A DNA stretch of 64,000 bases, taken from Micromonospora rhizosphaerae. GTDB taxonomy: Bacteria > Actinomycetota > Actinomycetes > Mycobacteriales > Micromonosporaceae. Both the position numbers and the translations under genes were made by a program. The notes under the pieces were generated by a model. It had not been told where the DNA came from. It saw nothing but the letters and a program-made list of their open reading frames with translations, and ran no database searches. Location of the stretch: positions 5,332,001 through 5,396,000 of the forward strand of contig NZ_FMHV01000002.1 in the NCBI RefSeq assembly GCF_900091465.1, read 5' to 3'. Positions 44,301 through 54,000 of this stretch are shown in pieces; within the stretch, counting starts at the first letter, position 1; each line of letters opens with the position of its first letter.

Positions 44301-44512
44301 CCGCACACTGCCACATCGGCCGCCCCGCCGCCTGAACCTCACCGATCCCGCAGAACTCACGTGACCTGCGACGCTGTCTCCGACCACGCGACCACCAGAA
44401 ATTCGACCAGGCGCTGGCCGCCGTGCGCGCCGGCGACGCCCTGTCCGGCTCACCTACCGCCAAAAAAGTAAGGGGTCGTTCATGGCGAACTACAACTGAC
44501 GCCCCCAAGATG

Positions 44513-44548
44513 CCCCGCTCGCGCCGCCCGGGGGCGGCGCGAGCGGGG
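44513..44548 (-). terminator. Perfect hairpin terminator after the Tat-exported isomerase gene
   Basis: CCCCGCTCGCGCCGCC and its complement form a 16-base stem around CGGG, 8 bases beyond the stop codon of the minus-strand gene ending at 44556. Confidence 0.9.
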
Positions 44549-44555
44549 CGGCGGC

Positions 44556-45863
44556 TCAGCCTCGGAGGGTGGCCATGTTGCCGGCGCTGATCTTGGCAAA
44601 GCGCAGGGACCGGCCCGGGTCGGCGCTGCCACCCGGGGCATTATCCTGCTCGTAGTTGGGGTTGTGGTAACCCTTGGCGCCGATGTTCCCGAAGAACGAC
44701 GTGAAGTCGATGTCGCTACGGGGGTCGCCGAAGGGGATCATCGTGTAGCCGTCGCCCACGCCGTCCGGCTGCCCGGTGGCGTCGCCGTCCTTGGCGTGGA
44801 ACAGCGCGTAGCGCATCGTCTGCTTCGCCACCTGGGCGGTCGGGTCGAAGATGTCTTCCACCCGCTTGCCGTCGTAGTCGTAGCGCCACCGCCACTGGTG
44901 CTGCGCGACGTGCGCCCAGTAGATGTCCATCTCGATGACGACCAGCTCCGGGTCCGTGACGTCGAGGTAGTGCTGCATGAGCCGCTTGCCGGACTCGGCG
45001 CGCACCACCGTCGGCGGGATCGGCGCGCCGCTGACGCGGTCCTCGGTGACGGTCACCAGCGGGCCGTCCTGGAGGAAGTTGTACGCCGGCGAGTGGTTGT
45101 GGGTGTACATGTGGATGCCCCACTGGAGGCTGATCCGGTTCAGCGCCTCCCACTTCTCCCCCGCGACCGTCCACGGCTCGATGTTGCGGTTGTTGGCGCT
45201 CGTCGGGTCGCCGCCGGTGCCCATGTAGGGCATGCCGAGGATCGCCGCGAACTCCAGCTCCGTCTGCAGCCGGTCGTAGTCCTGGCTGGACATGGTGCCG
45301 CCGGGGCTGTTCGGGCCGTACCAGGTGTTCGGGATGAACCCGTGGTTGCCGATCGCCTGCAGGCCGTACGCGTCGAGGAAGCCGCGCAGCGTGCGCGCGT
45401 ACGCCAGGTACGCCGCCCGCGACTCAGCCGTGGTCACCCCACCCGGCGCGGGGTTGGGCGCGGCGCCGCCGGGGTTCGCGGCATTCTGCCCGTAGCCGGC
45501 GAACTCGATCTGCTTGAAACCGCAACCGGCCAGGAACTCGAACAGCTCCAGCCAGCCGCCGGGCAGCGGCACCAGCGGGCCGAGGTCGTCCGGGTTCTGG
45601 GGGAACTCCGGTCCGCCCAGGTAGCCCATCGTCGGCGGGACGCCCATCGCCGCGCTCGCCGCGATGCCGACCCGGGTGGGCACGTCGCGCTGGGTGAAGG
45701 TGATGGTGCCCAGCTTGCCGTCCGGGATGAGCCGCCCGCTCGCCGCGCTCGCCATGCTGGGTGAGAACACCGCTGCCGGGCCGAGCGGGCTGAACGCGGC
45801 GGCCGCGGCCGCACCGGCGCCGGCCATGAGCCGCCGCCGGCTGATCCTGCTGTCAAAGGCCAT
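44556..45863 (-). CDS. Tat-exported sugar phosphate isomerase/epimerase-like TIM-barrel protein
   Basis: 435 aa. The N-terminus 'RISRRRLMAGAGAAAAAAFS' is a twin-arginine signal, cleaved near 'MASAAS' (residue 42). The mature chain is an AP-endonuclease-2-like barrel: 'LFEFLAGCGFKQIEFAGYGQ', 'GLQAIGNHGF', 'LNRISLQWGIHMYTHNHSPA', 'VVIEMDIYWAHVAQHQW' (metal-ligand Glu/Asp) and 'ALFHAKDGD'. Secreted members occur beside glycoside-degrading or ThuA genes. It follows the large ThuA/sorbosone-dehydrogenase gene on the same strand (84 bases), suggesting co-transcription and joint action on a sugar outside the cell. Exact reaction unknown. Confidence 0.88.
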   Translation of the reverse strand: MAFDSRISRRRLMAGAGAAAAAAFSPLGPAAVFSPSMASAASGRLIPDGKLGTITFTQRDVPTRVGIAASAAMGVPPTMGYLGGPEFPQNPDDLGPLVPLPGGWLELFEFLAGCGFKQIEFAGYGQNAANPGGAAPNPAPGGVTTAESRAAYLAYARTLRGFLDAYGLQAIGNHGFIPNTWYGPNSPGGTMSSQDYDRLQTELEFAAILGMPYMGTGGDPTSANNRNIEPWTVAGEKWEALNRISLQWGIHMYTHNHSPAYNFLQDGPLVTVTEDRVSGAPIPPTVVRAESGKRLMQHYLDVTDPELVVIEMDIYWAHVAQHQWRWRYDYDGKRVEDIFDPTAQVAKQTMRYALFHAKDGDATGQPDGVGDGYTMIPFGDPRSDIDFTSFFGNIGAKGYHNPNYEQDNAPGGSADPGRSLRFAKISAGNMATLRG

Positions 45864-45947
45864 TGTGGTCCCTCTCTCGAAAACCGTCGATCGAAGCGGG
45901 GGCGGCGGGTGCGCCGCGTGGCGGCGCGGCGCACCCGCCGCGGTGCA

Positions 45948-48900
45948 CTAGGAGCCGCTCACCCCCTGTCCGCCGAACTCGGCCCAGTTGAGGTTGAACA
46001 GGTTGCCGCCGGTCTGGCCACCGGACACCGACCGGAACACGAGGTAGACCTTGTGCAGGCCACCCGGATCCACGATCGGGAAGGTCTGGCTCTGCCAGGT
46101 CGCCGCGTCACCGGTCGAGGTGAGCGCCGCCGTGGTGAGGATCGGCCCGTTCACCGCGTCGAGGTGGACCTCGACGGCCGCCATCGGGCCGCCCGCCGGC
46201 ACCTGCGTCGACGTGCTCGCCACCCGGAACGTGAGCGAGTTGATGTTCTGCAGGTTGAACGGGCCGTTGAGTGCGATCCAGTCGCCGCTGGCGAGGCTGC
46301 CGCGGTGCTGGCTGCCGCCCGCCGGGTCGTTGGTGGTGGCGACGTTCGTGCCGGACTCTTCGGCGGCGAACTCGACCTCTTGGCGCTTCTGGCGGACATT
46401 GTTCTGGGTCACCGTGGTCAGCGCCGGAACCCCGCCCGGACCGCCGAGGTCGGTGTAGGAGGCGCTGATGACGCCGAAGACGTTGCCGCCGTGTGACACG
46501 TCGTTGGCGTCGGTCGGCAGCACGCCGGTGCAGCCGTTGACGGTCTGCTCGGCATGCCCGTGGGTGTCGTGGCCGAGCACGAACGTCACCGCGACCCGGC
46601 TGCAGTCGATCGTGCCGTCCTCCGGATCGGTGACGGTCACCGAGAACGGGATGCTGTCGCCGAAGGCGAACAGGCCGCCCTCGACCGGAGTGTTGACGGT
46701 CACCTTGGGAGCCGTGTTGCCCACCGTGATGGTGGTGTTCGCGGACGCGGACTTGCCGCTGGAGTCCAGCACCGTGAGCCTCGCCGTGTACTGGCCGGGC
46801 GTGGTGTAGGTGAACTGCGGGTCCGGGTCGGTGGAGTCGACGGCGCCGTCGCCGGTGAAGTCCCACTGGAACCGGATCGAGTCGGCCGGGTCGGGGTCGC
46901 GCGAGCCGGCGCTGGAGAACTGCACGGTCAGCGGCGCGGCGCCGCTGGTCGGGGAGGCGGCGAGCACCGGGATCGGGGCGCGCTGACCCTTCACGTAGTC
47001 CCAGCGGTAGAGGCCGGCGTCGTTGTTGACGTTGAAGAAGCCGTCACCGTAGGCGAGGAGGTAGAAGTGCCCCTTCCCGTCGAACTGCAGGTCCATCGGG
47101 TTGTCGCACTCGAACGGATTGCTCGTCTGCGGTACCCGCTGCGGGGTGAGGCCGCCGCAGTCCAGCAGGTTGTTGATCTTGAAGATCCGGTTCTGCGAGT
47201 CGAGCCGGACCTCGCGCAGCGTGTCCCGGGTGAACTCGCCGAAGAAGACCGTGTTGTCGTAGTAGGGCGGCAGCTTCGTCGGGTCCGCGTTGTTCGGGTC
47301 GAAGTGGTACTTCGCTGCGCCGTGCGGGCCAACGCCACCCGTGCCCAGCTCAGGGAACAGGCGAGGACAGGTCGTGGCGCCCGAGCCGTTGTAGTACGCC
47401 AGGCACGGCGTACCGATCGGATTGTCCGCCCGGTTCTCGGGGGTGTAGGAGTACCAGATGTCCGGGTTGGTGATCGGCGGGCCGTATTCGAGGCCAGGCT
47501 CGACGGTGGGTCCGCCGTTGAGGTTCCAACGCGAGTTGTTCTGCGGTCCACGCGTCGGGTTGTCACACTCGTGCGCCTGCGCCGGGGTGTCGAGCGGAGT
47601 GGAGGTGTTGAAGTTCCACCGGTAGTAGGGCAGGTCGGTCTTGTAGCACAACGGCCAGCCGTAGTTAGCCGGCTTGCGGACGATCTCCACCCGGCCCGTA
47701 CCCGCCGGCCCGCGGAAGTTCTGCGGCGTCTGGGAGTCGGGCGAGTAGTCGGTGATGTACGCGACGTCGTTCTCGTCGACCTGGATCCGGAACGGGTTCC
47801 GGAAGCCCATCGCGTAGATCTCCGGGCGGGTCTTCTCCGTGCCGACCGGGAACAGGTTGCCCGCCGGGGCCGTGTACGCCCCACCGAAGCGGTTGGCCTC
47901 GCCGGAGGCGATGTCGCCGCCCTTGACCGTGATCCGCAGGACCTTGCCGCGCAGGTCGTTGGTGTTCTGCGCGGAGCGCCGGGCGTCAACGTGCGGGGCG
48001 TTGTACTGCCCGCTCGCGGTGAGCTGGTCGTTGAACGGGCCGAAGCCGCCGGAGTTGCCGCCGCCGGCCGGCGTGTCGTCGCCCGTGACCAGCCACAGGT
48101 TGCCGTGCTTGTCGAAATCGATGTCGCCGGCCACGTGGCAGCAGGCGCCACGGTTGACCGGGACACGCATGATCTCCTGCTCGGACGCCACGTCAAGGTG
48201 CGCCGGGGTGTCCGCCGTCGCGCCCACGAACTTGAAGCGGGAGAGCTGGAAGTAACCGACCCAGGGGTCCCACACCGCCGGAGAGTTGCCCGTGTTCGGG
48301 GCGTTCGCCGTCGGCGTCGTCTGCGTGACCACCTCGCCGGTCGACAGCTTCACGTCCTTGACCGTCGGCGGCGCGTAGTAGAGGTACACCCAGCGATTGG
48401 TCGCGAAGTTGTCGTCGATACCCGGCCCGTAAAGGCCGTCCTCGCTGGCCGTGTAGACCGGGATCTGGGCCAGCATCGTGGTGGTGTTGGACTTGGGGTC
48501 GTGCAGCCGGACGCCGCCGCGGCGGTCGGTCTGGATGACCCGACCGTCGGGCAGGACGTCGAAGCCGACCGGCTCATTGGTGTTCGGCGGGAGCGCGACC
48601 GCGGTCTGCTGGTAGTTGGCGAGCACCGTCGCGCCGCAGTCGGAGTAGACCGGGTCGGCCTGCCCCGCCGCCCACTTGATCGCGCCGCCCAGGTGAGATC
48701 GCAGGTTCGCCTCGCCGAAGCCGGCTGCGGTGTTGCCGAGCGCCGTGTAGAACGAGCGGCCGCCCTGCCAGTCCTTGCACCAGGTGACCGGGTGGTCGGC
48801 ACCCATGTTGCCGCCGGCGATGCCGGTGAGCGTCCCGCCCCACGACTGCTGCGCGAAGGTGTCCTCGACGACGGTGGCGAGGACGTGGCTCTTGCCGCGG

Positions 48901-49478
48901 ACGTTGGACTGGAAGTTGTACCAGGCGTCGCTCCTGGTCCAGTACTCCGGCAGGTTCTTTGACGCGTCGTGAACCCGGTCGGCGACCTTGATGGTGCCAG
49001 GCTGGACGTCGGTCCGGCCAGAGGCGCGGGTTCCGAGCACATCGGACAGGAACTGCCAGCCGGGCTGGGCCTCGATCGCCGAGCCGATGCCGACGAAACC
49101 ACCACCCGCCTTGTAGTACGCCTCGAACGCGGCCTGCTGGGCCGCGTTCAGCACATCGCCGGAGGTGTTGAGAAAGACGACCGCGCGGAACTTCTTCAGG
49201 TACGCGAGATCGAACTTGCGGGCGTCGCCGGTCGCCTGGACGCTGAACCGGAGCTGCTCGCCCAGTTCTTTGATTGCTTCGACGCCGGCGGTGGTCGGCG
49301 CCTGGTCGCCGTCCGTGGACTTGGTGAAGACCAGGACCCGGTACTGGACGCCGTCGCTGGCCGGGGCGGGCGCCGCCACCGCCGGGGCGGACGCGGACGT
49401 CGGGCCGACGAGCGTGGTGCCGACGAGCGCTAGCAGGCCGGCGAACGCGGTGACGCGACGGCCGAGGGCTTTGCGCAT
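45948..49478 (-). CDS. Secreted multidomain ThuA / glucose-sorbosone dehydrogenase / PKD protein
   Basis: About 1176 aa from the ATG at 49478, with GGAGG 6 bases upstream. The Sec signal ends near 'APAVAAPAPAS' (about residue 37). The ThuA-like domain (about 45-270) shows 'VLVFTKSTDGDQ', 'FRAVVFLNTSGDVLN' and 'GGFVGIGSAIEAQPGWQF'. The soluble PQQ-dependent sorbosone dehydrogenase-type propeller (about 290-830) has 'VGFDVLPDGRVIQTDRRGGV', 'HGNLWLVTGDDTPAGG', 'LRGKVLRITVKGG' and 'IYAMGFRNPFRIQVDE'. A PKD domain lies near 845-925 ('SSAGSRDPDPADSIRFQWDF') and a CBM6-like sugar-binding end near 1050-1176. It probably oxidises sugars at the cell surface or on polysaccharides. Confidence 0.92.
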   Translation of the reverse strand: MRKALGRRVTAFAGLLALVGTTLVGPTSASAPAVAAPAPASDGVQYRVLVFTKSTDGDQAPTTAGVEAIKELGEQLRFSVQATGDARKFDLAYLKKFRAVVFLNTSGDVLNAAQQAAFEAYYKAGGGFVGIGSAIEAQPGWQFLSDVLGTRASGRTDVQPGTIKVADRVHDASKNLPEYWTRSDAWYNFQSNVRGKSHVLATVVEDTFAQQSWGGTLTGIAGGNMGADHPVTWCKDWQGGRSFYTALGNTAAGFGEANLRSHLGGAIKWAAGQADPVYSDCGATVLANYQQTAVALPPNTNEPVGFDVLPDGRVIQTDRRGGVRLHDPKSNTTTMLAQIPVYTASEDGLYGPGIDDNFATNRWVYLYYAPPTVKDVKLSTGEVVTQTTPTANAPNTGNSPAVWDPWVGYFQLSRFKFVGATADTPAHLDVASEQEIMRVPVNRGACCHVAGDIDFDKHGNLWLVTGDDTPAGGGNSGGFGPFNDQLTASGQYNAPHVDARRSAQNTNDLRGKVLRITVKGGDIASGEANRFGGAYTAPAGNLFPVGTEKTRPEIYAMGFRNPFRIQVDENDVAYITDYSPDSQTPQNFRGPAGTGRVEIVRKPANYGWPLCYKTDLPYYRWNFNTSTPLDTPAQAHECDNPTRGPQNNSRWNLNGGPTVEPGLEYGPPITNPDIWYSYTPENRADNPIGTPCLAYYNGSGATTCPRLFPELGTGGVGPHGAAKYHFDPNNADPTKLPPYYDNTVFFGEFTRDTLREVRLDSQNRIFKINNLLDCGGLTPQRVPQTSNPFECDNPMDLQFDGKGHFYLLAYGDGFFNVNNDAGLYRWDYVKGQRAPIPVLAASPTSGAAPLTVQFSSAGSRDPDPADSIRFQWDFTGDGAVDSTDPDPQFTYTTPGQYTARLTVLDSSGKSASANTTITVGNTAPKVTVNTPVEGGLFAFGDSIPFSVTVTDPEDGTIDCSRVAVTFVLGHDTHGHAEQTVNGCTGVLPTDANDVSHGGNVFGVISASYTDLGGPGGVPALTTVTQNNVRQKRQEVEFAAEESGTNVATTNDPAGGSQHRGSLASGDWIALNGPFNLQNINSLTFRVASTSTQVPAGGPMAAVEVHLDAVNGPILTTAALTSTGDAATWQSQTFPIVDPGGLHKVYLVFRSVSGGQTGGNLFNLNWAEFGGQGVSGS

Positions 49479-49499
49479 GGAACCTCCTCGCAGGGGCAT

Positions 49500-49815
49500 A
49501 ACCGACTGACGGATCGTCGCGAAGAGACGGTCCGGGAACGGTGTGGTCGGGAACCGTGTGATGGGGGTCGGTGTGATCGGCGCGGTGCGCCGGTACGGCC
49601 GCAGAAACGGCGTACGGGGGATCGTCTCGCTTCATTGCGGTTCGGTGCTCCGAGCCGCGCCTCAGTGCTCGCCGGGGATCCCGCTCGGCGGGGCGAGGAA
49701 CTCTTTGGCCTGTTCGGCGTGACTCTATATCCGCCCTCCCGCCAAAGAAAGAGCCCGATGGACGAAAGTTTCCTTCTAGGAAGGGCCAGCTTCTGCTAGA
49801 AAAGTCGAAAGTTCA
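49500..49815. promoter_or_regulatory. Upstream region with repeated CGAAAGTT elements
   Basis: This interval precedes the ThuA/dehydrogenase gene. CGAAAGTTTCC at 49763-49773 runs into CCTTC-TAG-GAAGG (49772-49784, 5-base arms). A second CGAAAGTTC occurs at 49806-49814, with TTCT-GCT-AGAA (49791-49801) between. The clustered repeats look like a regulator-binding region. The segment from 49500 to about 49700 shows no gene or motif I recognise. Confidence 0.35.
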
Positions 49816-50451
49816 TCATCGGGCAACCCAAGTAGGAACTACGTGGAGAAGTCGGCGACCTCTGTGTGGTCGGACCTCGGCCGTAACTCCAAGTTCCCGT
49901 CGGCACTGCCGATCGCCGCCGACGTGGTGGCTTCGTACTCGATGGCGGGATCCGTTCTGGATCGCCACCGCGCCATGGGCGCCTGAACCGGCAGACCATG
50001 CTGAACTCGGCACGCAGCGGGCCGTTGCCCAGCGCGATCGGCTTGCGCAGCCCGATGGTGCCGGTCTGGGTGCTGCCGGCGCCGATCGCGTCCCGCCAGT
50101 TTCCCCGAACGGGTCTGCCGAGTAGGTGTTCCCCTGGGCGTCCACGACAGCAGTGCTCGCCACCGGCACGTTCAGCGTGCCCCCACCCCGGTTCGTTGCC
50201 GACAGGTGCACCAGGCCGACCCCGCCCCGGTTTTCGATGCCAGTGACGGTCAGCGTGAGCGCGCCACGGCTGGCCGACGCGCTACCCCGGCTGACAAGCG
50301 CTGCCGGCTCCGCCGTAGCCTCGGCCGGAGCGCCCGCCACGGCGCCCCGGGCGAAGGACGGCAGCAACACGGTCGGTGAGGCCCCGGCGAGCAGCTGGTG
50401 CACGCTGACCATCAGTGCGGCCACGATGAGAACCACCACGACGGCGTGCAT
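49816..50451 (-). pseudogene. Membrane-anchored DUF4352-like protein, frameshifted
   Basis: From the ATG at 50451 (AAAGG 4-8 bases upstream) the frame gives a signal anchor ('HAVVVVLIVAALMVSVHQLL') and a beta-rich domain: 'SRGALTLTVTGIENRGGVGL', 'VHLSATNRGGGTLNVPVAST' and 'VVDAQGNTYSADPFGETGG'. The expected continuation, 'RDAIGAGSTQTGTIGLRKPI' and 'ALGNGPLRAEFSMVCRF', is in a different frame from about 50095 downward. The pattern of extracellular Ig-like DUF4352 proteins is thus split by a frameshift near 50095-50115. Function unknown. Confidence 0.5.
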
Positions 50452-50514
50452 ATACCTTTGGCGGGGACTGCACTGCCGCGCACTCCGGAATCCCGGCCCG
50501 GCAGTGCGACTGCT

Positions 50515-50745
50515 CGTCACTGTTGCAGCAGGCCTACCGCGGTGCCGGCATCAGCATCCTCACACCACCAGCCAGCAGGTTCACGCAGGAACACCGGTCG
50601 GCGACTACGCCGCCCTGCGGCCCGGGGACTTGGTTTTCATTGCCGGCAGCACCGCGGCAGCACCAGTCGACCCGCGCATGTCGGCATGTACCTCGGGCAC
50701 GGGCTGCTCAGATCGGTGCAAAACCGGGCGCCGCTGTCCCTGCCT
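50515..50745 (+). pseudogene. NlpC/P60 peptidase remnant with frameshifts
   Basis: Fragments in successive plus-strand frames recreate the C-terminal half of an NlpC/P60 cell-wall peptidase. They are 'LQQAYRGAGISI', then 'TTSQQVHAGTPVGDYAALRP' with 'GDLVFIAGS', then 'RPAHVGMYLGHGLL'. In intact proteins this is 'xxxxYRxxGIxLPRTTxQQVxAGxPV...LRPGDLVFIxGxxxxPxHVGMYLGxG'; the His of HVGMY would be catalytic. The Cys-bearing first half is absent. From 50745 to 50993 another short open stretch ('DGQLVMYDTVEQRAVYLSRE') is seen but not identified. Confidence 0.6.
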
Positions 50746-51044
50746 TGGAGTTGGCGCATCTCGGTGGATCAGGGACGCGCGGGGGCGCGAACACGTGATC
50801 TGGGATAGCCGCGCGAATCGCGCCTCGGGCAAGCGGACGGTCAGCTCGTCATGTACGACACCGTGGAGCAGCGGGCGGTGTACTTGTCACGCGAGCTGGT
50901 GGTCCTGCAGCTAATCAATTGCGAGAATCCGAAGGTACGGGACGCACGGTGCGGTGGTGCGGTGAGCTGAGGTGATCTGACCGGCTCTGCAATGTGGTTG
51001 TGTGTCACAAGGACTTCGAGCTGATCACGCTTCGTGTCGCTTGC

Positions 51045-54000
51045 ATGACTGCTTGGATTGGCAACTCGCCTCACCATACGTCCATGACTCCTGCTGCTGC
51101 TCGATCCAGTCCATACTCCGGCAGGTCGCTGGCCCTCGCCGCGACGATCGGGGCAATCGGGTTCGCGGCATTCGGCACGTGGGCGTCCTTCAATCATGAT
51201 CTTGGCATTCTTCGTACCCTTGAGCTGGCGGGGTCTGCTGAAGCGGTAGGTGAACTGATCGCGGCGGGCGACGAGGGGTCGCCGGCGTCGATCCTGGTAT
51301 GGAATCTGCTGTTTGTTGCCAGTTATGTCTGCGCCGTCGCTGTGGCGGGTTCTCTAGGTAGTTGGATTTTCGTAACAGCGGCCGCGCGTAGCATGGCGCG
51401 TCTGTCGATTGCCTTCGGCGTGTTGGCTGGACTGTTGGAACTGACCGCGAACCGCTTGTTGGCCAATGCGCCGGCATCTCCCGAGGCGCTCACTGATCGT
51501 GTGCAATGGCTGCAGGCCTTGATGTTCGCCGCTTCAGTGCTGCTGATCTTCGCGCTTCCGGTTACCGCCACGGCTGTGGTGGTGGCGGTCTCGCGATTGG
51601 TGTACAGCCTCTCTCGGCGAACCTCGCCACCGGACGCGCCGACCGAGAGCAACCCGCCGCGCCTGCTTCCCGGCAAGACCGTGCTCTGCGGACCGGACCC
51701 GAGCGGCTCACCGGACGAGTCCGGTCGGATGGGATCCCGTGCGGCATGGGTGGCCAATTGGCGACTGCCAGAGTCTCGCACGCGGGGTGGTGTCGGCATC
51801 TGCGTGTCGGGCGGTGGGATACGCTCCGCCGTCTTCACGCTCGGCGCCCTACAGGCCTTGCAGGAAGTGGACCGGTTGAGGGAGGCTCGCTACCTGGTGG
51901 CGGTTTCCGGGGGCGGCTACGCCGCAGGTGCCATGCGTCTGGCATTGCAGCCGTCGGTGCCGGTCAAGCCCGCGGGCTGGCTCTGCCGCATGCTCAGTAG
52001 GCTGGGTAGCAACGTCTCCGCCGGCGGTTCGTCGGAGTCGCTGGCGACCCCTCAGACCGTGTTTGCCATGGGATCACCAGAGTTCGACCATGTCCGCCGC
52101 CATTCCAAGTATCTCGCTGACGGCGCGGGGCAGTGGGTCACCGCCCTCGCGGTCGTGCTCCGCGGGTTCCTGGTCGCACAGCTCATGCTGCTGCTAGCTG
52201 TCATGCTCGTTGGGCGCGGGATCGGCGAGGTGTATTCCGCGGCGCCCACGGCGCTCCAGGAAGCATTGCTTCACCCTAGCCGGCTTCCGCTTGGCGTCCG
52301 CTGGGCTGTCGCGGTTCCCCTCTTGGCTGCCCTTGTCTGTTGGATGTTGGGGGTAGTTTTCGAGAATTGGCCGCGCACGGCATGTGTCCGGCGCCTGCTG
52401 CGGCCGACAGCGACGGTCCTTGCATACGCGGGGCTGGTCATGGTTCTTTTCGGCCTGCTCGTTCCGGTACTGCTCTGGGGGAGCACGAAGGTTCCCGGCC
52501 CCCCCGGTGACACCGGTGTACAACAGGCGGCCACCGGCGCCGCCACGGTCCTAACCGCGGGCTACCTCGCCGCCGTCGCCGGGATCTTCATGACCGTTGG
52601 CCGTTTTGCGGGCTCCGTGATGGGCTGGGTACGTAGGAACCGCGCCGCCCTCGCCGTGGTCCCGACCGTGCTTCTGCAATGGACGCTGATCTTGTTGGGC
52701 GTGGCCGTGTTGATCGCGGCCCATCTGCTGGTGTTCGCTCGGGTCATTCTCGGCACCACCAAGGGCACGAACGAATGGCCGGGACCGGTCGGCGGCTGGC
52801 ACTTCTGGCTGATCGCGCTCGCCTTCGTGTTCCTGGCACTGCTGGTCGATCAGACCCGCTGGAGTCTTCACCCGTTCTACAAGCGTCGACTAGCAACGGC
52901 CTTCGCAGTTCGGCGGGTAAGACGGAACGGCGAAACGGGTTCGGAGCAGTACCGGCCTGAGGAGGTGACCAGCCTGTCCTCTACCTGCCGGCCTTGGACC
53001 GAGGACGACCCGTTCCCCCAGGTCATCTTCCTCACCGCGGCCAACGTTTCCGGCCAGCGCGTCACCCCACCAGGGCGCAAGGTCTTGCCGTACACCTTGT
53101 CCGGTGACTGGATCGGCAGCCCACGGCTCGGCTGGATCGACGCCGAGGCGCTCGAAAATGCCGTGCGCCACCCGCTTCGACTCGACCTGACGACCCAGGC
53201 AGCAATGGCAATCTCGGGGGCGGCGTTCGCCTCGGCGATGGGTGCGGCCGCGACACCGTTCTCCCTGCTGTTCGCCCTCACCAACGCCCGTCTAGGCACG
53301 TGGCTCCCCAATCCGCTGTTTCTGTACAAGCACCCGCCGGCGCCCGACGTACACGAAGCTGACGCCGCAGATGCCCCTGGCTCAGCCCAAGCCCCCACCG
53401 TTCCCAGCCACTGGCGCTATCCCCGGCTTCCCAGCTGGCGCCGGCTGCACTTCCTGGTCCGAGAGATCTTCGGCATCTACCCTTGGAACGCACAGATGCT
53501 CCTCGTCACCGACGGCGGGCACTACGAAAACCTCGGGCTGGTCGAGATGCTACGTCACGCACCCAACGTCGTGTACTGCTTTGACGCCAGCGGTGGTGCG
53601 ACCCTCCCCGCGAGCGCTCTCGGGCCCGCGATCAGACTCGCACGAGAGGAGCTCGGAATAGAGATCACGTTTGACGATCCGCCCCACGACCCGGAAGGCG
53701 CCACCCCGGGCAGTGCCACGGCCGCGAGCAAGGACCAGCCCAACGACCCGCTCGCGGCGCGGCTCGCAAGCTCGGACGTCGTAATCGCCACCATCACTTA
53801 TCCAGACTGCAGGCCTCCCACGGCGCCAGCCCACGGCAAGCTCTTCCTAGGCCGTGCAGGCCTGACCCGCACGACCCCATGGGACGTGCGGGCATACGCG
53901 GTCCGACATCCACGATTTCCGAACGACAGCACCGGTGACCAATGGTTCGACCAGGAGCAGTTCGACGCCTACCATGCCCTCGGCCGGCATATTGGCCGAT

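Noticed and set aside
46554..48962. 802-codon plus-strand frame over the ThuA/dehydrogenase gene
   Set aside because: Antisense shadow of a clear multidomain secreted protein.
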